This document shows positions 6,966-16,419 of a DNA stretch of 64,000 bases, in pieces. The number at the start of each line of letters is the position of its first letter. Within the stretch, counting starts at the first letter, position 1. The notes beneath the pieces were generated by a model. That model was not told the DNA's origin. It saw nothing but the letters and a program-made list of their open reading frames with translations, and did not search any database. The position numbers and the translations under genes are program-made. Origin of the DNA: CAXXOK01 sp963675655 (GTDB lineage Bacteria; Bacillota; Clostridia; Christensenellales; Aristaeellaceae); the NCBI GenBank assembly GCA_963675655.1, contig OY776489.1, forward strand, positions 2,666,001 to 2,730,000, in the 5' to 3' direction.

Positions 6966-9593
6966 ATGACAAAGTATGTGTACCTATTCAAAGAGGGTAA
7001 CGCCAACATGCGCGAGCTGTTGGGCGGCAAAGGCGCAAACCTTGCTGAGATGACCAATATCGGTCTGCCAGTACCGCAGGGCTTCACCGTATCGACCGAA
7101 GCCTGCACCCGCTACTATGAGGACGATCAGAAAATTGCCGATGATATTCTGGCGCAGATTAACGATGCATTAGTTGAGACAGAGAAGATTTGCGGCAAGA
7201 AGTTTGGCGATTTGGAAAATCCGTTTTTGGTATCCGTTCGTTCCGGTGCGCGCGCTTCCATGCCCGGTATGATGGATACCATTCTTAATCTGGGCTTGAA
7301 TGATGTGGCTGTGCAAGGCCTGACCAACCAGACCGGCAACGAGCGTTTCGCATACGACAGCTACCGCCGCTTTATCCAGATGTTCTCCGACGTGGTTATG
7401 GAAATCAAAAAGAGCAATTTCGAAGCTGCGCTGGACGAAGTGAAAAAAGCCAAGGGCGCGAAGTTCGATACCGATTTGACCGCCGACGACCTCAAAGAGG
7501 TTGTTGCAAAGTTCAAAGCTATTTACCTGCGCGAAAAGGGTGAAGAATTCCCGCAGGATCCCCGCACGCAGCTGATGGAAGCCATTAAGGCTGTTTTCCG
7601 CAGCTGGGATAACCCCCGCGCGATTTACTACCGCCGCATGAACGACATCCCCGGCGACTGGGGCACTGCCGTTAACGTGCAGAGCATGGTATTCGGCAAC
7701 ATGGGCGATGACAGCGGCACGGGCGTTGCTTTCACCCGCAGCCCCTCCAACGGTGAGAAGAAGCTGTACGGCGAGTTCCTGATGAACGCACAGGGCGAAG
7801 ACGTTGTGGCTGGTATCCGTACCCCGCAGCCGATTTCCGCGTTGGAACAGACCCAGCCGGAAGTATACGCGCAGTTTGTGAAAATTGCCGAAACCCTTGA
7901 AAACCACTATCGCGATATGCAGGATATGGAGTTTACCATTGAGCATGGCAAGCTGTACATGCTGCAGACCCGTAACGGTAAACGTACCGCCGCCGCTGCG
8001 TTGAAAATCGCCGTGGACCTGGTGGACGAGAAGATGCTGACTACCGAAGAAGCGGTAATGAAGGTTGAGCCCAAACAGCTGGATACCTTGCTGCACCCCA
8101 ACTTCGATCCCGCTGTGCTGAAGAAAGCGATCCCCGTTGCTAAGGGCTTGCCCGCCTCTCCCGGCGCTGCTACCGGTAAGATTTACTTCACCGCTGAAAG
8201 TGCTGCTGTTGCCGGCCGTGCCGGTATTGCGGTTGTGCTGGTTCGTGAAGAAACCACGCCGGAAGATATCGAAGGCATGGATCAGTCCAAGGGCATCCTC
8301 ACCTGCCGTGGCGGTATGACCAGCCATGCGGCCGTTGTGGCCCGCGGCATGGGCCGTGCTGCTGTTGTAGGTTGCGGCGAGCTTCAGATCAGCGAAGCGG
8401 CCAAGACCCTGACGATCGGCGATAAAGTATTTAACGAAGGCGACGATATCTCCATTGATGGCACCACCGGTAATGTATACGGCGAGAAGCTGGCGACCGT
8501 TGAAGCTGCGATGACCGGCGATTTCGCCCGCCTGATGGCGTGGGCAGACGCTGCTCGTACCCTGAAGGTGCGCACCAATGCCGATACGCCCCGGGATACC
8601 AAACAGGCTGTTGAATTCGGTGCCGAGGGCATTGGCCTTTGCCGTACCGAGCACATGTTCTTCGATTCCGACCGTATCGCCGCTGTGCGCGAGATGATTC
8701 TGGCGGATACCGTTGCACAGCGTGAAGTTGCGTTGGCGAAGATTCTGCCGATGCAGCAGGGTGACTTTGAAGCCATGTACAAAGCGTTGGAAGGCCGCCC
8801 GATGACGGTTCGTTACCTCGATCCGCCGTTGCACGAGTTCCTCCCGCAGAAGAACATGACCGAGGAAATTGCTGCACTAGCCAAAGAGCTGAACACGACA
8901 GCCGAGAAGATCATCCAGAAGATCGATGCGCTGCATGAGTTCAACCCCATGATGGGCCATCGTGGCTGCCGTCTGGCGGTTACGTATCCTGAAATTGCCC
9001 GTATGCAGACCCGCGCTGTTATTCAGGCGGCAATTAAGGTTAAGCAGGAAATGGGTTATGATATCATCCCCGAAATCATGATCCCGCTGGTCTGCGAAGT
9101 CAAAGAACTGGCATTCGTAAAGAAGATCGTTGTGGAAACCGCCGAAAAAGTGTTTGCCGAGCAGGGCGTAACGCTGGAATACCACATCGGCACCATGATC
9201 GAGATTCCGCGTGCAGCTGTAACGGCTGATGAAATTGCGCAGCAGGCCGAGTTCTTCTCCTTCGGCACCAACGACTTGACCCAGATGACGTTCGGCTTCA
9301 GCCGTGACGACGCCGGCAAGTTCCTCAACAGCTACTACGAGAACAAGATCTTTGAAAGCGATCCGTTCGCGAGACTGGATCAGGGTGGCGTTGGCAAGCT
9401 GGTGCAGATGGCTGCGAAACTGGGCCGCGAGACCCGTCCGGAGATCAAGCTGGGCATCTGCGGTGAGCATGGCGGCGATCCGAGCACCATCGAGTTCTGC
9501 CACAACACCGGCCTGAACTACGTAAGCTGCTCTCCGTTCCGTGTGCCGATCGCTCGTCTGGCTGCTGCTCAGGCTGCGATCAAAGCGAAATAA
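6966..9593 (+). CDS. ppdK: Pyruvate, phosphate dikinase
   Basis: PPDK interconverts pyruvate + ATP + Pi and phosphoenolpyruvate + AMP + PPi; in anaerobes it often works glycolytically with PPi. The 875-residue length is that of the family. Order: ATP-grasp N-terminal domain (GGKGANLAEM near residue 20, SVRSGARASMPGMMDT), phosphohistidine domain with GGMTSHAAVVARGMG carrying the catalytic His, and the PEP/pyruvate TIM barrel ending with GICGEHGGDP, whose Cys is the active-site acid. The ATG at 6966 follows GAGGGGGA; an upstream GTG at 6927 is less likely. Monocistronic, with its own promoter and terminator. Codon bias is strong, suggesting high expression. Confidence 0.97.
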   Translation: MTKYVYLFKEGNANMRELLGGKGANLAEMTNIGLPVPQGFTVSTEACTRYYEDDQKIADDILAQINDALVETEKICGKKFGDLENPFLVSVRSGARASMPGMMDTILNLGLNDVAVQGLTNQTGNERFAYDSYRRFIQMFSDVVMEIKKSNFEAALDEVKKAKGAKFDTDLTADDLKEVVAKFKAIYLREKGEEFPQDPRTQLMEAIKAVFRSWDNPRAIYYRRMNDIPGDWGTAVNVQSMVFGNMGDDSGTGVAFTRSPSNGEKKLYGEFLMNAQGEDVVAGIRTPQPISALEQTQPEVYAQFVKIAETLENHYRDMQDMEFTIEHGKLYMLQTRNGKRTAAAALKIAVDLVDEKMLTTEEAVMKVEPKQLDTLLHPNFDPAVLKKAIPVAKGLPASPGAATGKIYFTAESAAVAGRAGIAVVLVREETTPEDIEGMDQSKGILTCRGGMTSHAAVVARGMGRAAVVGCGELQISEAAKTLTIGDKVFNEGDDISIDGTTGNVYGEKLATVEAAMTGDFARLMAWADAARTLKVRTNADTPRDTKQAVEFGAEGIGLCRTEHMFFDSDRIAAVREMILADTVAQREVALAKILPMQQGDFEAMYKALEGRPMTVRYLDPPLHEFLPQKNMTEEIAALAKELNTTAEKIIQKIDALHEFNPMMGHRGCRLAVTYPEIARMQTRAVIQAAIKVKQEMGYDIIPEIMIPLVCEVKELAFVKKIVVETAEKVFAEQGVTLEYHIGTMIEIPRAAVTADEIAQQAEFFSFGTNDLTQMTFGFSRDDAGKFLNSYYENKIFESDPFARLDQGGVGKLVQMAAKLGRETRPEIKLGICGEHGGDPSTIEFCHNTGLNYVSCSPFRVPIARLAAAQAAIKAK

Positions 9594-9618
9594 GGAAGCA
9601 AACCCAATCGATATACGG

Positions 9619-9654
9619 CAGGCTGCTAGTGATGATTCACCGGCAGCCTGTTTT
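9619..9654 (+). terminator. Intrinsic terminator of ppdK
   Basis: Perfect 8-bp stem CAGGCTGC (9619-9626) with GCAGCCTG (9643-9650), followed by TTTT. Confidence 0.8.
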
Positions 9655-9914
9655 ATCGTGATAAAGCACGATTTGGAGTGAATGCAATTGGTTTTATTCA
9701 AAATTTGCATTGTAGCAAAGGGCATACGCTATATTGATGAATCGAGTGTCTTTCTGTGTTACAGGATGTACTGAATACATACTTGCAGTATTTCGTGCTA
9801 CACAGCTTGAAAGCTATTTTCTACATTATAAAAATGCATTTATACTATTGGTGCATTTTTTTGAGCGAAGGCTAAAGTCATCGGTTCGGAAGGTGGCGTG
9901 CTAGCGGTATAACG
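9655..9914. other. Non-coding interval after ppdK
   Basis: No gene is supported. One hairpin stands out: AAAAATGCA (9830-9838) with TGCATTTTT (9852-9860) and extra Ts, which could act as a second, weak terminator in either direction. The rest is AT-rich without recognisable features. Confidence 0.4.
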
Positions 9915-9948
9915 GAAAAAACCGAAGCTGCCAGATAGGACAGCTTCG
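9915..9948 (-). terminator. Intrinsic terminator of the GNAT-like gene
   Basis: Stem CGAAGCTG (9923-9930) with CAGCTTCG (9941-9948); the A run at 9916-9921 is a U tract on the minus strand, just after the stop at 9975. Confidence 0.82.
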
Positions 9949-9974
9949 ATTCATTCATGTATCAATGGCACTCT

Positions 9975-11090
9975 TTACAGCGTGAGCTCGTACTGCCGAT
10001 ATACCCGGTAGCGCTTGGCACCGGTACGTTCCGTAGCCAGAATGCTGGGCAGATTCGTCTCATCAATGGTGGAGGCTTCCACTTCTTCGATCCCTAGCGA
10101 TTGCGCGCGCGCATAAGCGGCAAGCGTCATAGCAACATTCACAGCTTTGTTTTGGAAATCCGGCGTTACAAACATCATGCTGCAGCGCACGGCGCGTACT
10201 TTGCCAAACAGCAGCTTCATCCATCCAAAGGGAAATAGACGCCCGTTGCTGCCCTTGAGCAGACGGTTATAATCCGGGAAACAAACCAGAATGCCAATAG
10301 GGCGCTTTTCTGAATAAGCCATCACAATTAAATCCGCCTTTGTATAGCGGAAAAGCGCGCGCATTTCATCCAGAATATCGCTCGGGGTAGGGGGCATAAG
10401 TTCCCATTCGTCCGGGAAAGCATCGTCGATGACCTGCGCGACTTCACGGGCAAGCTTTTTAGCGTTGGAACGCCGCAAATCCACGTGCTTCACTTGAAAC
10501 TTAAAGCGTTTCTGGGCCATGACGCTCAAATTGTCGTAATCGCCAGCTGGAAAATCTTCCAACCGCAGATGGTAAGCATAATGGTCCCGGTATTTCCGAA
10601 AGCCGTATGCGACAAAAAAGTCGTTATAGTAAGAAGGGTTATAAGGATTAAATAACATAGGAGAACCGTCAAAACCTTCAAAAAGAAAGCCCTTGCTAAA
10701 ATCATCAAATCCGGGGTTGTTCGGACCGACGATACGGGTCATGCCAAGATTTTTCAGGAATGCAACAGCAGTATCCAGTACGGCGCGCGCGTATTCCAGC
10801 TCGTTTTCGCTTTCAAATAAGCTGATAAACCCGCGTTTCTCACCAATGCGTTCGTTTAGGCGCTCATCTACCCCGGCCAATACACGTGCTACAGGGCGGT
10901 CGTCATCATAAGCCATAAAAAAGGCATGGTCACCGGTTAGAACCGGGTTATTTTCGCCAAGCAACATGCGCATCTGCATGCTGTACATGGGTGGTATCCA
11001 ATTCGGGTCGGATTGGTACAACCGCCGCGGAAGCTCCATAAAATCGTGGATACCTTGTTTGGTCTTAGCGAGCGTTTCCACATGGATCAC
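9975..11090 (-). CDS. GNAT-fold putative N-acyltransferase, large
   Basis: A 371-residue protein of a conserved family with one or two GNAT-like domains. Visible: an N-terminal segment with PNWIPPM, an acetyltransferase-like strand region RPVARVLAGVDERLNE, the striking GPNNPGFDDFSKGFLFEGFD block, and a C-terminal stretch EEVEASTIDETNLPSI...GAKRYRVYRQYEL similar to the end of such proteins. Substrate is unknown. No signal peptide or membrane helix. It stands between the ysxC gene and its own terminator, and may form the tail of the tig-clpP-clpX-lon-ysxC block or have its own promoter in the 54-nt gap. Confidence 0.75.
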   Translation of the reverse strand: MIHVETLAKTKQGIHDFMELPRRLYQSDPNWIPPMYSMQMRMLLGENNPVLTGDHAFFMAYDDDRPVARVLAGVDERLNERIGEKRGFISLFESENELEYARAVLDTAVAFLKNLGMTRIVGPNNPGFDDFSKGFLFEGFDGSPMLFNPYNPSYYNDFFVAYGFRKYRDHYAYHLRLEDFPAGDYDNLSVMAQKRFKFQVKHVDLRRSNAKKLAREVAQVIDDAFPDEWELMPPTPSDILDEMRALFRYTKADLIVMAYSEKRPIGILVCFPDYNRLLKGSNGRLFPFGWMKLLFGKVRAVRCSMMFVTPDFQNKAVNVAMTLAAYARAQSLGIEEVEASTIDETNLPSILATERTGAKRYRVYRQYELTL

Positions 11091-11144
11091 GCGGAACCCC
11101 CCTTTTTTGATCTGCTGTTATCGCTATGGAAGAAAAACCGGTTT

Positions 11145-11801
11145 CTACCGGCTTTCTTCTTCGCTTGACTGGCCTTGCGCTGTATTGATTGTACCACATT
11201 GCGCGTACGTACTCAACGCCGGAGCCATGATTGATTCAATTTTTTCTAGCAATTCTTCTTTGCCAAAACCGTTTGCAGAAGAAAAGAGCATGATTTCCCA
11301 TGGTTGTACCAGCATGGCGCGGCAGATGGGCGCTAATTGCTTGCTGCGCGCACCGCGGCTGATTTTATCCGCCTTGGTAGCGATGACGGTGAAGGGGATG
11401 CCCATTTCCCGCAAAAAGCGGTTCATGGTGATATCGTCGTCAGTTGGCTCATGCCGAATATCCACGAGCTGCAAGACATGCGTCAGCAATGTGCTGTCGT
11501 TGAAATACGCCTCCATCATTTTACCCCAGCGCTGCTTCTCGGCTTTATCCACCTTTGCGAAACCAAAACCTGGTAAATCCACAAGGTGAAACTCGTTATT
11601 GATCAAGAAAATATTGATTAAGCGGGTTTTCCCTGGGGTAGAACTGGTTTTGCACAGCTTCTTTCGGTTGCAAAGCGTATTGATTAAAGAGCTTTTACCA
11701 ACGTTACTCTTGCCGACAACAGCCAACTGCGGCAATTGAATCGGTGGTTCTTGCGAATACTGCGCCATACTGGTGACGAAGGATGCGTTTTTTATTTCCA
11801 T
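11145..11801 (-). CDS. ysxC: Ribosome biogenesis GTPase YsxC/EngB
   Basis: An essential GTPase needed for maturation of the large ribosomal subunit in Bacillota. Motifs: G1 GKSNVGKSSL, G2 TSSTPGKTR, G3 DLPGFG, G4 TKAD, G5 SSANG. I chose ATG at 11801 (MEIKNASF, the usual family start), 3 nt after the lon stop; an earlier TTG at 11819 would overlap lon. The C-terminal ~15 residues (TAQGQSSEEESR) are a non-conserved polar tail. lon-ysxC adjacency is widespread in Bacillota. Confidence 0.95.
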   Translation of the reverse strand: MEIKNASFVTSMAQYSQEPPIQLPQLAVVGKSNVGKSSLINTLCNRKKLCKTSSTPGKTRLINIFLINNEFHLVDLPGFGFAKVDKAEKQRWGKMMEAYFNDSTLLTHVLQLVDIRHEPTDDDITMNRFLREMGIPFTVIATKADKISRGARSKQLAPICRAMLVQPWEIMLFSSANGFGKEELLEKIESIMAPALSTYAQCGTINTAQGQSSEEESR

Positions 11802-11803
11802 GT

Positions 11804-14218
11804 TTATAACCCCTGGCAAGCGGTATGGGTGGTTTGCTGCAACGGGACCCCAAGCGCTGCGATATCAGCAGCTTCCGCTATGGGGGCGGGAAGAGGGGAG
11901 AGAAGGGCGTGTTTTAACACATCCTCCGTATTTTCCACCGGCACTACGGTAACCCGCTCCAGTACGACCTTGGGAATGTCCTCCAGATCCTTCTTGTTCT
12001 CTTTGGGAACCAGTGCAATGGTTAAACCGGCGCGGTAAGCGGCCAGCAGCTTCTCCTTCAAACCGCCGATGGGTAATATGCGGCCCCGAAGGGTGATTTC
12101 GCCTGTCATCGCAACCGTTTGGCGAACGGGTATGTTGGTAAGTGCGCTTACCAATGCCGTTACCATTGCAACGCCCGCAGAAGGGCCATCCTTCGGCACG
12201 GCGCCTTCCGGAACGTGGATATGGATATCATGACTTTTATAGTATTCAACCGGGATGCCCCAAGCTTCGCTGTGAGCGCGCACCCAGCTGAGGGCCGCCT
12301 TTGCACTTTCCTGCATTACGTCGCCCAGCTTTCCGGTAAGTTGCAGCGCGCCGGTGCCCTTCATAATGGTGCATTCCACCATTAGCGTTTCCCCGCCGAC
12401 CGCTGTAACGGCAAGCCCGTTCACTACGCCGACCAGGCTTTTTTGCTCCACAGGCTCACGTTGATATTGTACTACGCCCAGATAATCCGATAGCTTGGCG
12501 GAAGTGATAGTAACCGATGCCGTATGCTTTTCCAGCATCTCAACAGCAGCCTTACGCACAACCCGAGCAATGGTGCGTTCCAATGTACGCACACCAGCTT
12601 CACGGGTATAGCCTTCGATCATCTCCCGCATAACCTTATCGCTGATGCTTACGCTACCCGCTTTCAAACCGTGCGCCTTCACCTGCTTTGGTAACAGATG
12701 CTTGCGGCCAATTGCCAGCTTATCCATATCGGTATAGCTGGGCACTTCGATAATTTCCATACGGTCCAGCAATGCGGGCGGTATGGTATCTACCGTATTG
12801 GCAGTCGTAATGAACATAACATGGCTCAAGTCAAAAGGCAGTTCCATATAATGATCGCGGAAAGCATGGTTTTGCTCCGCGTCGAGCACTTCCAGCAAAG
12901 CGGAAGCGGGATCGCCGCGAAAATCGCTGCTCATTTTATCGATTTCATCAAACAGGAAGACGGGGTTGATCGAGCCTGCCCGCTTAATACCGGAAATAAT
13001 ACGGCCCGGAATTGCCCCTACATAGGTGCGGCGGTGACCGCGGATTTCTGCTTCGTCCCGTACACCGCCAAGCGACATTTGTACAAACTCGCGTCCAACG
13101 GCTTCGGCAATGGCGCGTACGATGCTGGTTTTACCAACGCCCGGAGGGCCAACGAAACACAGAATAGGGCCTTTCATGTCTTGCTTGATCTGTAAAACCG
13201 CAAGATACTCGATGATTCTCTCTTTAACTTTCTTTAGACCGTAATGATCGCGATCCAATACACGCGCGGCACGTTTGAGATTCAAGTTATCCTTGGTACT
13301 TTTGCCCCAGGGTAAATCCAAAATCCATTCTACATATGTGCGGCTAACGCCGATTTCCGGCGTGCCCGGCGCCATATGGGATAATCTTTCGATTTCCCGC
13401 TCCGCCTTTTGGCGCGCTTCATCATTCAGCGGCGTATTTTGCAGTTTCTCGCGCAATTCATCAACGTCGCCTGCTTCTTTTTCACCAAGCTCCGTCTGGA
13501 TTGCTTTAATCTGTTCGCGCAGATAATAGTCCTTCTGGTTTTTCTCTATCTGCTGTTTTACACGAGATTGTACATTCTTCTCCAGTTCCGCCAAACGGGT
13601 TTCCCGCAGTAAAATGGCGCACAGAGCTTCCAAACGCTCGGTGACGTTGATTTTTTCCAGTATGGTTTGCCGGTCCTCCAGCTGAATGAGCACGTTGGCG
13701 GCAATGGTATCGGCGATCAAGTCCGGCTTTTGCAGGTTCATCACCGAACGCAGGGTTTCCTGAGAAGCCCGCATACTGGATTTGCTGTATTCCGCAAAGT
13801 ATTCCTGCGTAGCGCGGACAAGTGCTTTCATATTATCGGTCATTCTGGGGGATACGCGGCGCACGGGGCGTACATCTGCCAGCATAAACGGATCGTCGCT
13901 GATGATCGTTTCCAGCGTGGCGCGGCGTTCGCCTTCTACCAAAACACGGATGCTGTCTCCCGGGAGATTAAGCACCTGCTTGACTTGCGCGATGGTACCA
14001 ACGCGATATAAATCGGCGATGGTCGGGTCTTCTACTTCTGCGTCCCGTTGGGCAACCAAAAAAATCTTTTGGTCATCCAGCATTGCTTTTTCAAGCGCGG
14101 ATACACTTTTTACGCGGCCAACATCAAAATGCAGTACCATATGCGGAAAAACCATCATGCCCCGCATTGGCAAAACTGGGATGCGGGTCAGCGGGACTTT
14201 TCGCGTGGTCTGTGGCAT
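11804..14218 (-). CDS. lon: ATP-dependent protease Lon (LonA)
   Basis: A hexameric cytoplasmic AAA+ serine protease degrading misfolded and regulatory proteins. Order over 804 residues: N-terminal substrate domain (IPVLPMRGMMVFPHM), coiled middle region, Walker A GPPGVGKTS, Walker B FLFDEIDKM, and the C-terminal protease domain with PKDGPSAGVAM (catalytic Ser) and the catalytic Lys about 40 residues later (RGRILPIGGLKEKLLAA). Length is standard. ysxC follows immediately; clpX lies upstream behind its own terminator, so lon may have an additional promoter in the 14219-14313 gap. Confidence 0.97.
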   Translation of the reverse strand: MPQTTRKVPLTRIPVLPMRGMMVFPHMVLHFDVGRVKSVSALEKAMLDDQKIFLVAQRDAEVEDPTIADLYRVGTIAQVKQVLNLPGDSIRVLVEGERRATLETIISDDPFMLADVRPVRRVSPRMTDNMKALVRATQEYFAEYSKSSMRASQETLRSVMNLQKPDLIADTIAANVLIQLEDRQTILEKINVTERLEALCAILLRETRLAELEKNVQSRVKQQIEKNQKDYYLREQIKAIQTELGEKEAGDVDELREKLQNTPLNDEARQKAEREIERLSHMAPGTPEIGVSRTYVEWILDLPWGKSTKDNLNLKRAARVLDRDHYGLKKVKERIIEYLAVLQIKQDMKGPILCFVGPPGVGKTSIVRAIAEAVGREFVQMSLGGVRDEAEIRGHRRTYVGAIPGRIISGIKRAGSINPVFLFDEIDKMSSDFRGDPASALLEVLDAEQNHAFRDHYMELPFDLSHVMFITTANTVDTIPPALLDRMEIIEVPSYTDMDKLAIGRKHLLPKQVKAHGLKAGSVSISDKVMREMIEGYTREAGVRTLERTIARVVRKAAVEMLEKHTASVTITSAKLSDYLGVVQYQREPVEQKSLVGVVNGLAVTAVGGETLMVECTIMKGTGALQLTGKLGDVMQESAKAALSWVRAHSEAWGIPVEYYKSHDIHIHVPEGAVPKDGPSAGVAMVTALVSALTNIPVRQTVAMTGEITLRGRILPIGGLKEKLLAAYRAGLTIALVPKENKKDLEDIPKVVLERVTVVPVENTEDVLKHALLSPLPAPIAEAADIAALGVPLQQTTHTACQGL

Positions 14219-14310
14219 GGTCGTCCTCCTTATGGGGTATGGCGGTATAACCCACCTTTTTAGAAATTTAATTATATAGGCTTATGCAGGGAAAAGCAAG
14301 CACAGGGGAA

Positions 14311-14345
14311 CAACACGCCGCATCCAAATAGATGCGGCGTGTGAG
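14311..14345 (-). terminator. Terminator-like hairpin after clpX
   Basis: Perfect 11-bp stem CACGCCGCATC (14314-14324) with GATGCGGCGTG (14331-14341), 6-nt loop, 8 nt after the clpX stop. On the minus strand it is followed by TTGTT, a weak U tract, so partial read-through into lon is plausible. Confidence 0.65.
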
Positions 14346-14348
14346 ATG

Positions 14349-15653
14349 TTAACCCACGTTGTTTTGCTTCACCTTGGTGGAAGGGCTTCTGGGTGTTCGT
14401 GGTTTACGAACAGGCGCATCGCTCATCACAAGCTTTGGAGGCTCTTCTCCATCAACACACTTCATCGTGATAATACACTGCTCAACATCGCTGCGGCTGG
14501 GCAGATCAAACATCGTATCCAGCATCAGTTTTTCGATAATAGCACGCAGGCCGCGGGCGCCGCTCTTGCGGTCAATTGCCTGCTTGGCAATTTTCCGAAG
14601 GGCATCCGGCTCGAACAACAGCTCCACACCATCCAAATCCATCAGGTAAACATATTGCTTTACCAGTGCATTCTTCGGCTCGGTCAGGATGCGAACCAGT
14701 TCTTCCTCGCCCAGCAGATCGAGCGTGACCACAATGGGCAAACGGCCGACAAATTCGGGAATCAACCCAAATTTAATCAAATCTTCAGGGCGAAGGTGTT
14801 TAAAGATTGCATTGACGTTTTCGTCCTTTTTGCTCTTTACCTCCGCACCGAAGCCCAACGACTTTTTGCCGATGCGCTGTTCGATGATCGGGGCGATGCC
14901 GTCAAAAGCGCCGCCGCAGATGAACAGAATATTGGTCGTGTCGATTTGTAAAAACTCCTGATGCGGATGCTTGCGGCCGCCTTGCGGCGGCACGCTGGCA
15001 ACCGTACCTTCCAGAATTTTCAGCAGCGTTTGCTGCACACCCTCGCCACTAACGTCGCGGGTAATGGAGGGGTTCTCGCTTTTGCGGGCAATTTTATCGA
15101 TTTCGTCGATATAAATAATACCGCGCTGCGCAAGCTGGATATCGTAGTCCGCATTTTGAATCAAGCGGAGCAAGATGTTTTCCACATCTTCGCCAACATA
15201 GCCTGCTTCCGTCAAGCTGGTTGCATCGGCAATGGCGAAGGGAACCTGTAAAATCTTTGCCATCGTCTGGGCAAGAAAGGTTTTACCGGAACCGGTAGGA
15301 CCAAGCATGAGAATATTGCTCTTTTGCAGCTCTACATCGCCTTTGACAGCGGGAGCGTCAATCCGCTTATAATGGTTGTAAACGGCTACGCTCAGCGCGC
15401 GCTTTGCCATCTCCTGACCAACAACGTACTGATCCAGCACCTCTTTGATCTCTTTGGGGCGCGGCACATCCACAGGTGTGATCTCTTCGTTTGCGGCGAA
15501 ATCGTCATTAATAATCTCCTGACAGAGCATAATGCACTCGTCGCAAATATGTACGTTGGGGCCTGCTACCAACCGCCGCACCTGTTCGCTGGTTTTGCCG
15601 CAGAAACTGCAGCGCTTGAGCTTGGGGATGCGGGGATTCATGTTATCCGTCAT
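14349..15653 (-). CDS. clpX: ATP-dependent Clp protease ATP-binding subunit ClpX
   Basis: AAA+ unfoldase delivering substrates to ClpP. The 434-residue protein has the N-terminal zinc-binding domain (C15-x2-C18 and HICDECI), Walker A GPTGSGKT, Walker B IIYIDEIDKIA, the ClpP-docking IGF-equivalent loop region (KSLGFGAEV) and sensor 2 GARGLRAIIEKLM. The C-terminal ~25 residues are basic and Pro-rich (RKPRTPRSPSTKVKQ). It lies 12 nt downstream of clpP, the usual clpP-clpX pair. Confidence 0.97.
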   Translation of the reverse strand: MTDNMNPRIPKLKRCSFCGKTSEQVRRLVAGPNVHICDECIMLCQEIINDDFAANEEITPVDVPRPKEIKEVLDQYVVGQEMAKRALSVAVYNHYKRIDAPAVKGDVELQKSNILMLGPTGSGKTFLAQTMAKILQVPFAIADATSLTEAGYVGEDVENILLRLIQNADYDIQLAQRGIIYIDEIDKIARKSENPSITRDVSGEGVQQTLLKILEGTVASVPPQGGRKHPHQEFLQIDTTNILFICGGAFDGIAPIIEQRIGKKSLGFGAEVKSKKDENVNAIFKHLRPEDLIKFGLIPEFVGRLPIVVTLDLLGEEELVRILTEPKNALVKQYVYLMDLDGVELLFEPDALRKIAKQAIDRKSGARGLRAIIEKLMLDTMFDLPSRSDVEQCIITMKCVDGEEPPKLVMSDAPVRKPRTPRSPSTKVKQNNVG

Positions 15654-15665
15654 ATTTTTACTCCC

Positions 15666-16259
15666 TTATTTGGCGGTTCTGGGATGATATATTTCGTCGA
15701 TAATGCCGTACTTCAACGCTTCTTCCGCGCTCATAAAATGATCGCGTTCCACATCCTGCTCGACTTTCTCCAGCTTTTGACCAGTCATATCGGCAATCAA
15801 GCGGTTCATTTTATGCTTGGTTTTAAGCAGCCATTCAGCGCGAATCTGTACATCCGTCGCCTGACCGCTTGCGCCGCCAAGCGGTTGGTGAATCATCACT
15901 TCGCTGTTGGGCAGGGCAAGACGTTTGCCTTTTTCGCCCGCCATAAGCAAGAAAGCGCCCATGGAGGCCGCCATGCCAATGCACACCGTGCGCACGTTTG
16001 GCTTAATGTAATTCATGGTGTCAAAAATCGCCATGCCAGCGGTGACGCTGCCACCAGGGCTGTTAATGTACAGGGATATGTCCGCGTCGGGATTTTCCAT
16101 CTCTAAAAATAACAGCTGCGCAACAATCACATTAGCTACGTCATCATCAACCTCGCCGCCTAAAAAAACAATACGGTCTTTCAGCAAGCGGGAATAAATA
16201 TCAAAGGAACGTTCGCCGCGGTTGGTCTGCTCAATAACCATTGGGATTAAGCTACTCAT
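15666..16259 (-). CDS. clpP: ATP-dependent Clp protease proteolytic subunit
   Basis: A 197-residue serine protease forming the tetradecameric chamber. Catalytic triad segments: GMAASMGA (Ser), MIHQPLGG (His), and Asp in the segment ERDHFMSAEEA. ATG at 16259 is chosen because AGGAG lies 8 nt upstream; a GTG at 16268 would sit against the SD. clpX follows 12 nt downstream and tig lies upstream with an intervening hairpin, matching the common tig-clpP-clpX-lon order. Confidence 0.97.
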   Translation of the reverse strand: MSSLIPMVIEQTNRGERSFDIYSRLLKDRIVFLGGEVDDDVANVIVAQLLFLEMENPDADISLYINSPGGSVTAGMAIFDTMNYIKPNVRTVCIGMAASMGAFLLMAGEKGKRLALPNSEVMIHQPLGGASGQATDVQIRAEWLLKTKHKMNRLIADMTGQKLEKVEQDVERDHFMSAEEALKYGIIDEIYHPRTAK

Positions 16260-16327
16260 CGTTTTCACTCCTGTCTTTGCAGGCTATGCCGTTTAGTGGC
16301 TGCCCACGTTGTTTATCGTTTGATTGG

Positions 16328-16369
16328 AAAAAGCGGCGGACGCGCGTAATCAATTTCGCGAGCCGCCGC
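16328..16369 (-). terminator. Hairpin terminator/attenuator between tig and clpP
   Basis: Stem GCGGCGG (16333-16339) with CCGCCGC (16363-16369) plus partial inner pairing; A run at 16328-16332 gives a short U tract on the minus strand. It lies about 50 nt after the tig stop, so tig and clpPX may be partly uncoupled. Confidence 0.65.
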
Positions 16370-16419
16370 CAAGGCACGCTCCGCTAGTAGCATGAGCGAT
16401 AGGGTAAATCACCGTTGGC

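Noticed and set aside
7170..8834. Very long open frame antisense to ppdK (over 550 codons)
   Set aside because: The plus strand encodes a textbook PPDK with strong codon bias; such bias commonly opens antisense frames. The antisense product has no family resemblance and no SD.
16388..16404. 16-base match GCATGAGCGATAGGGT shared with the iorA leader at about 50284
   Set aside because: In a 64-kb window counted on both strands, about one 16-mer match is expected by chance; the two contexts are unrelated.
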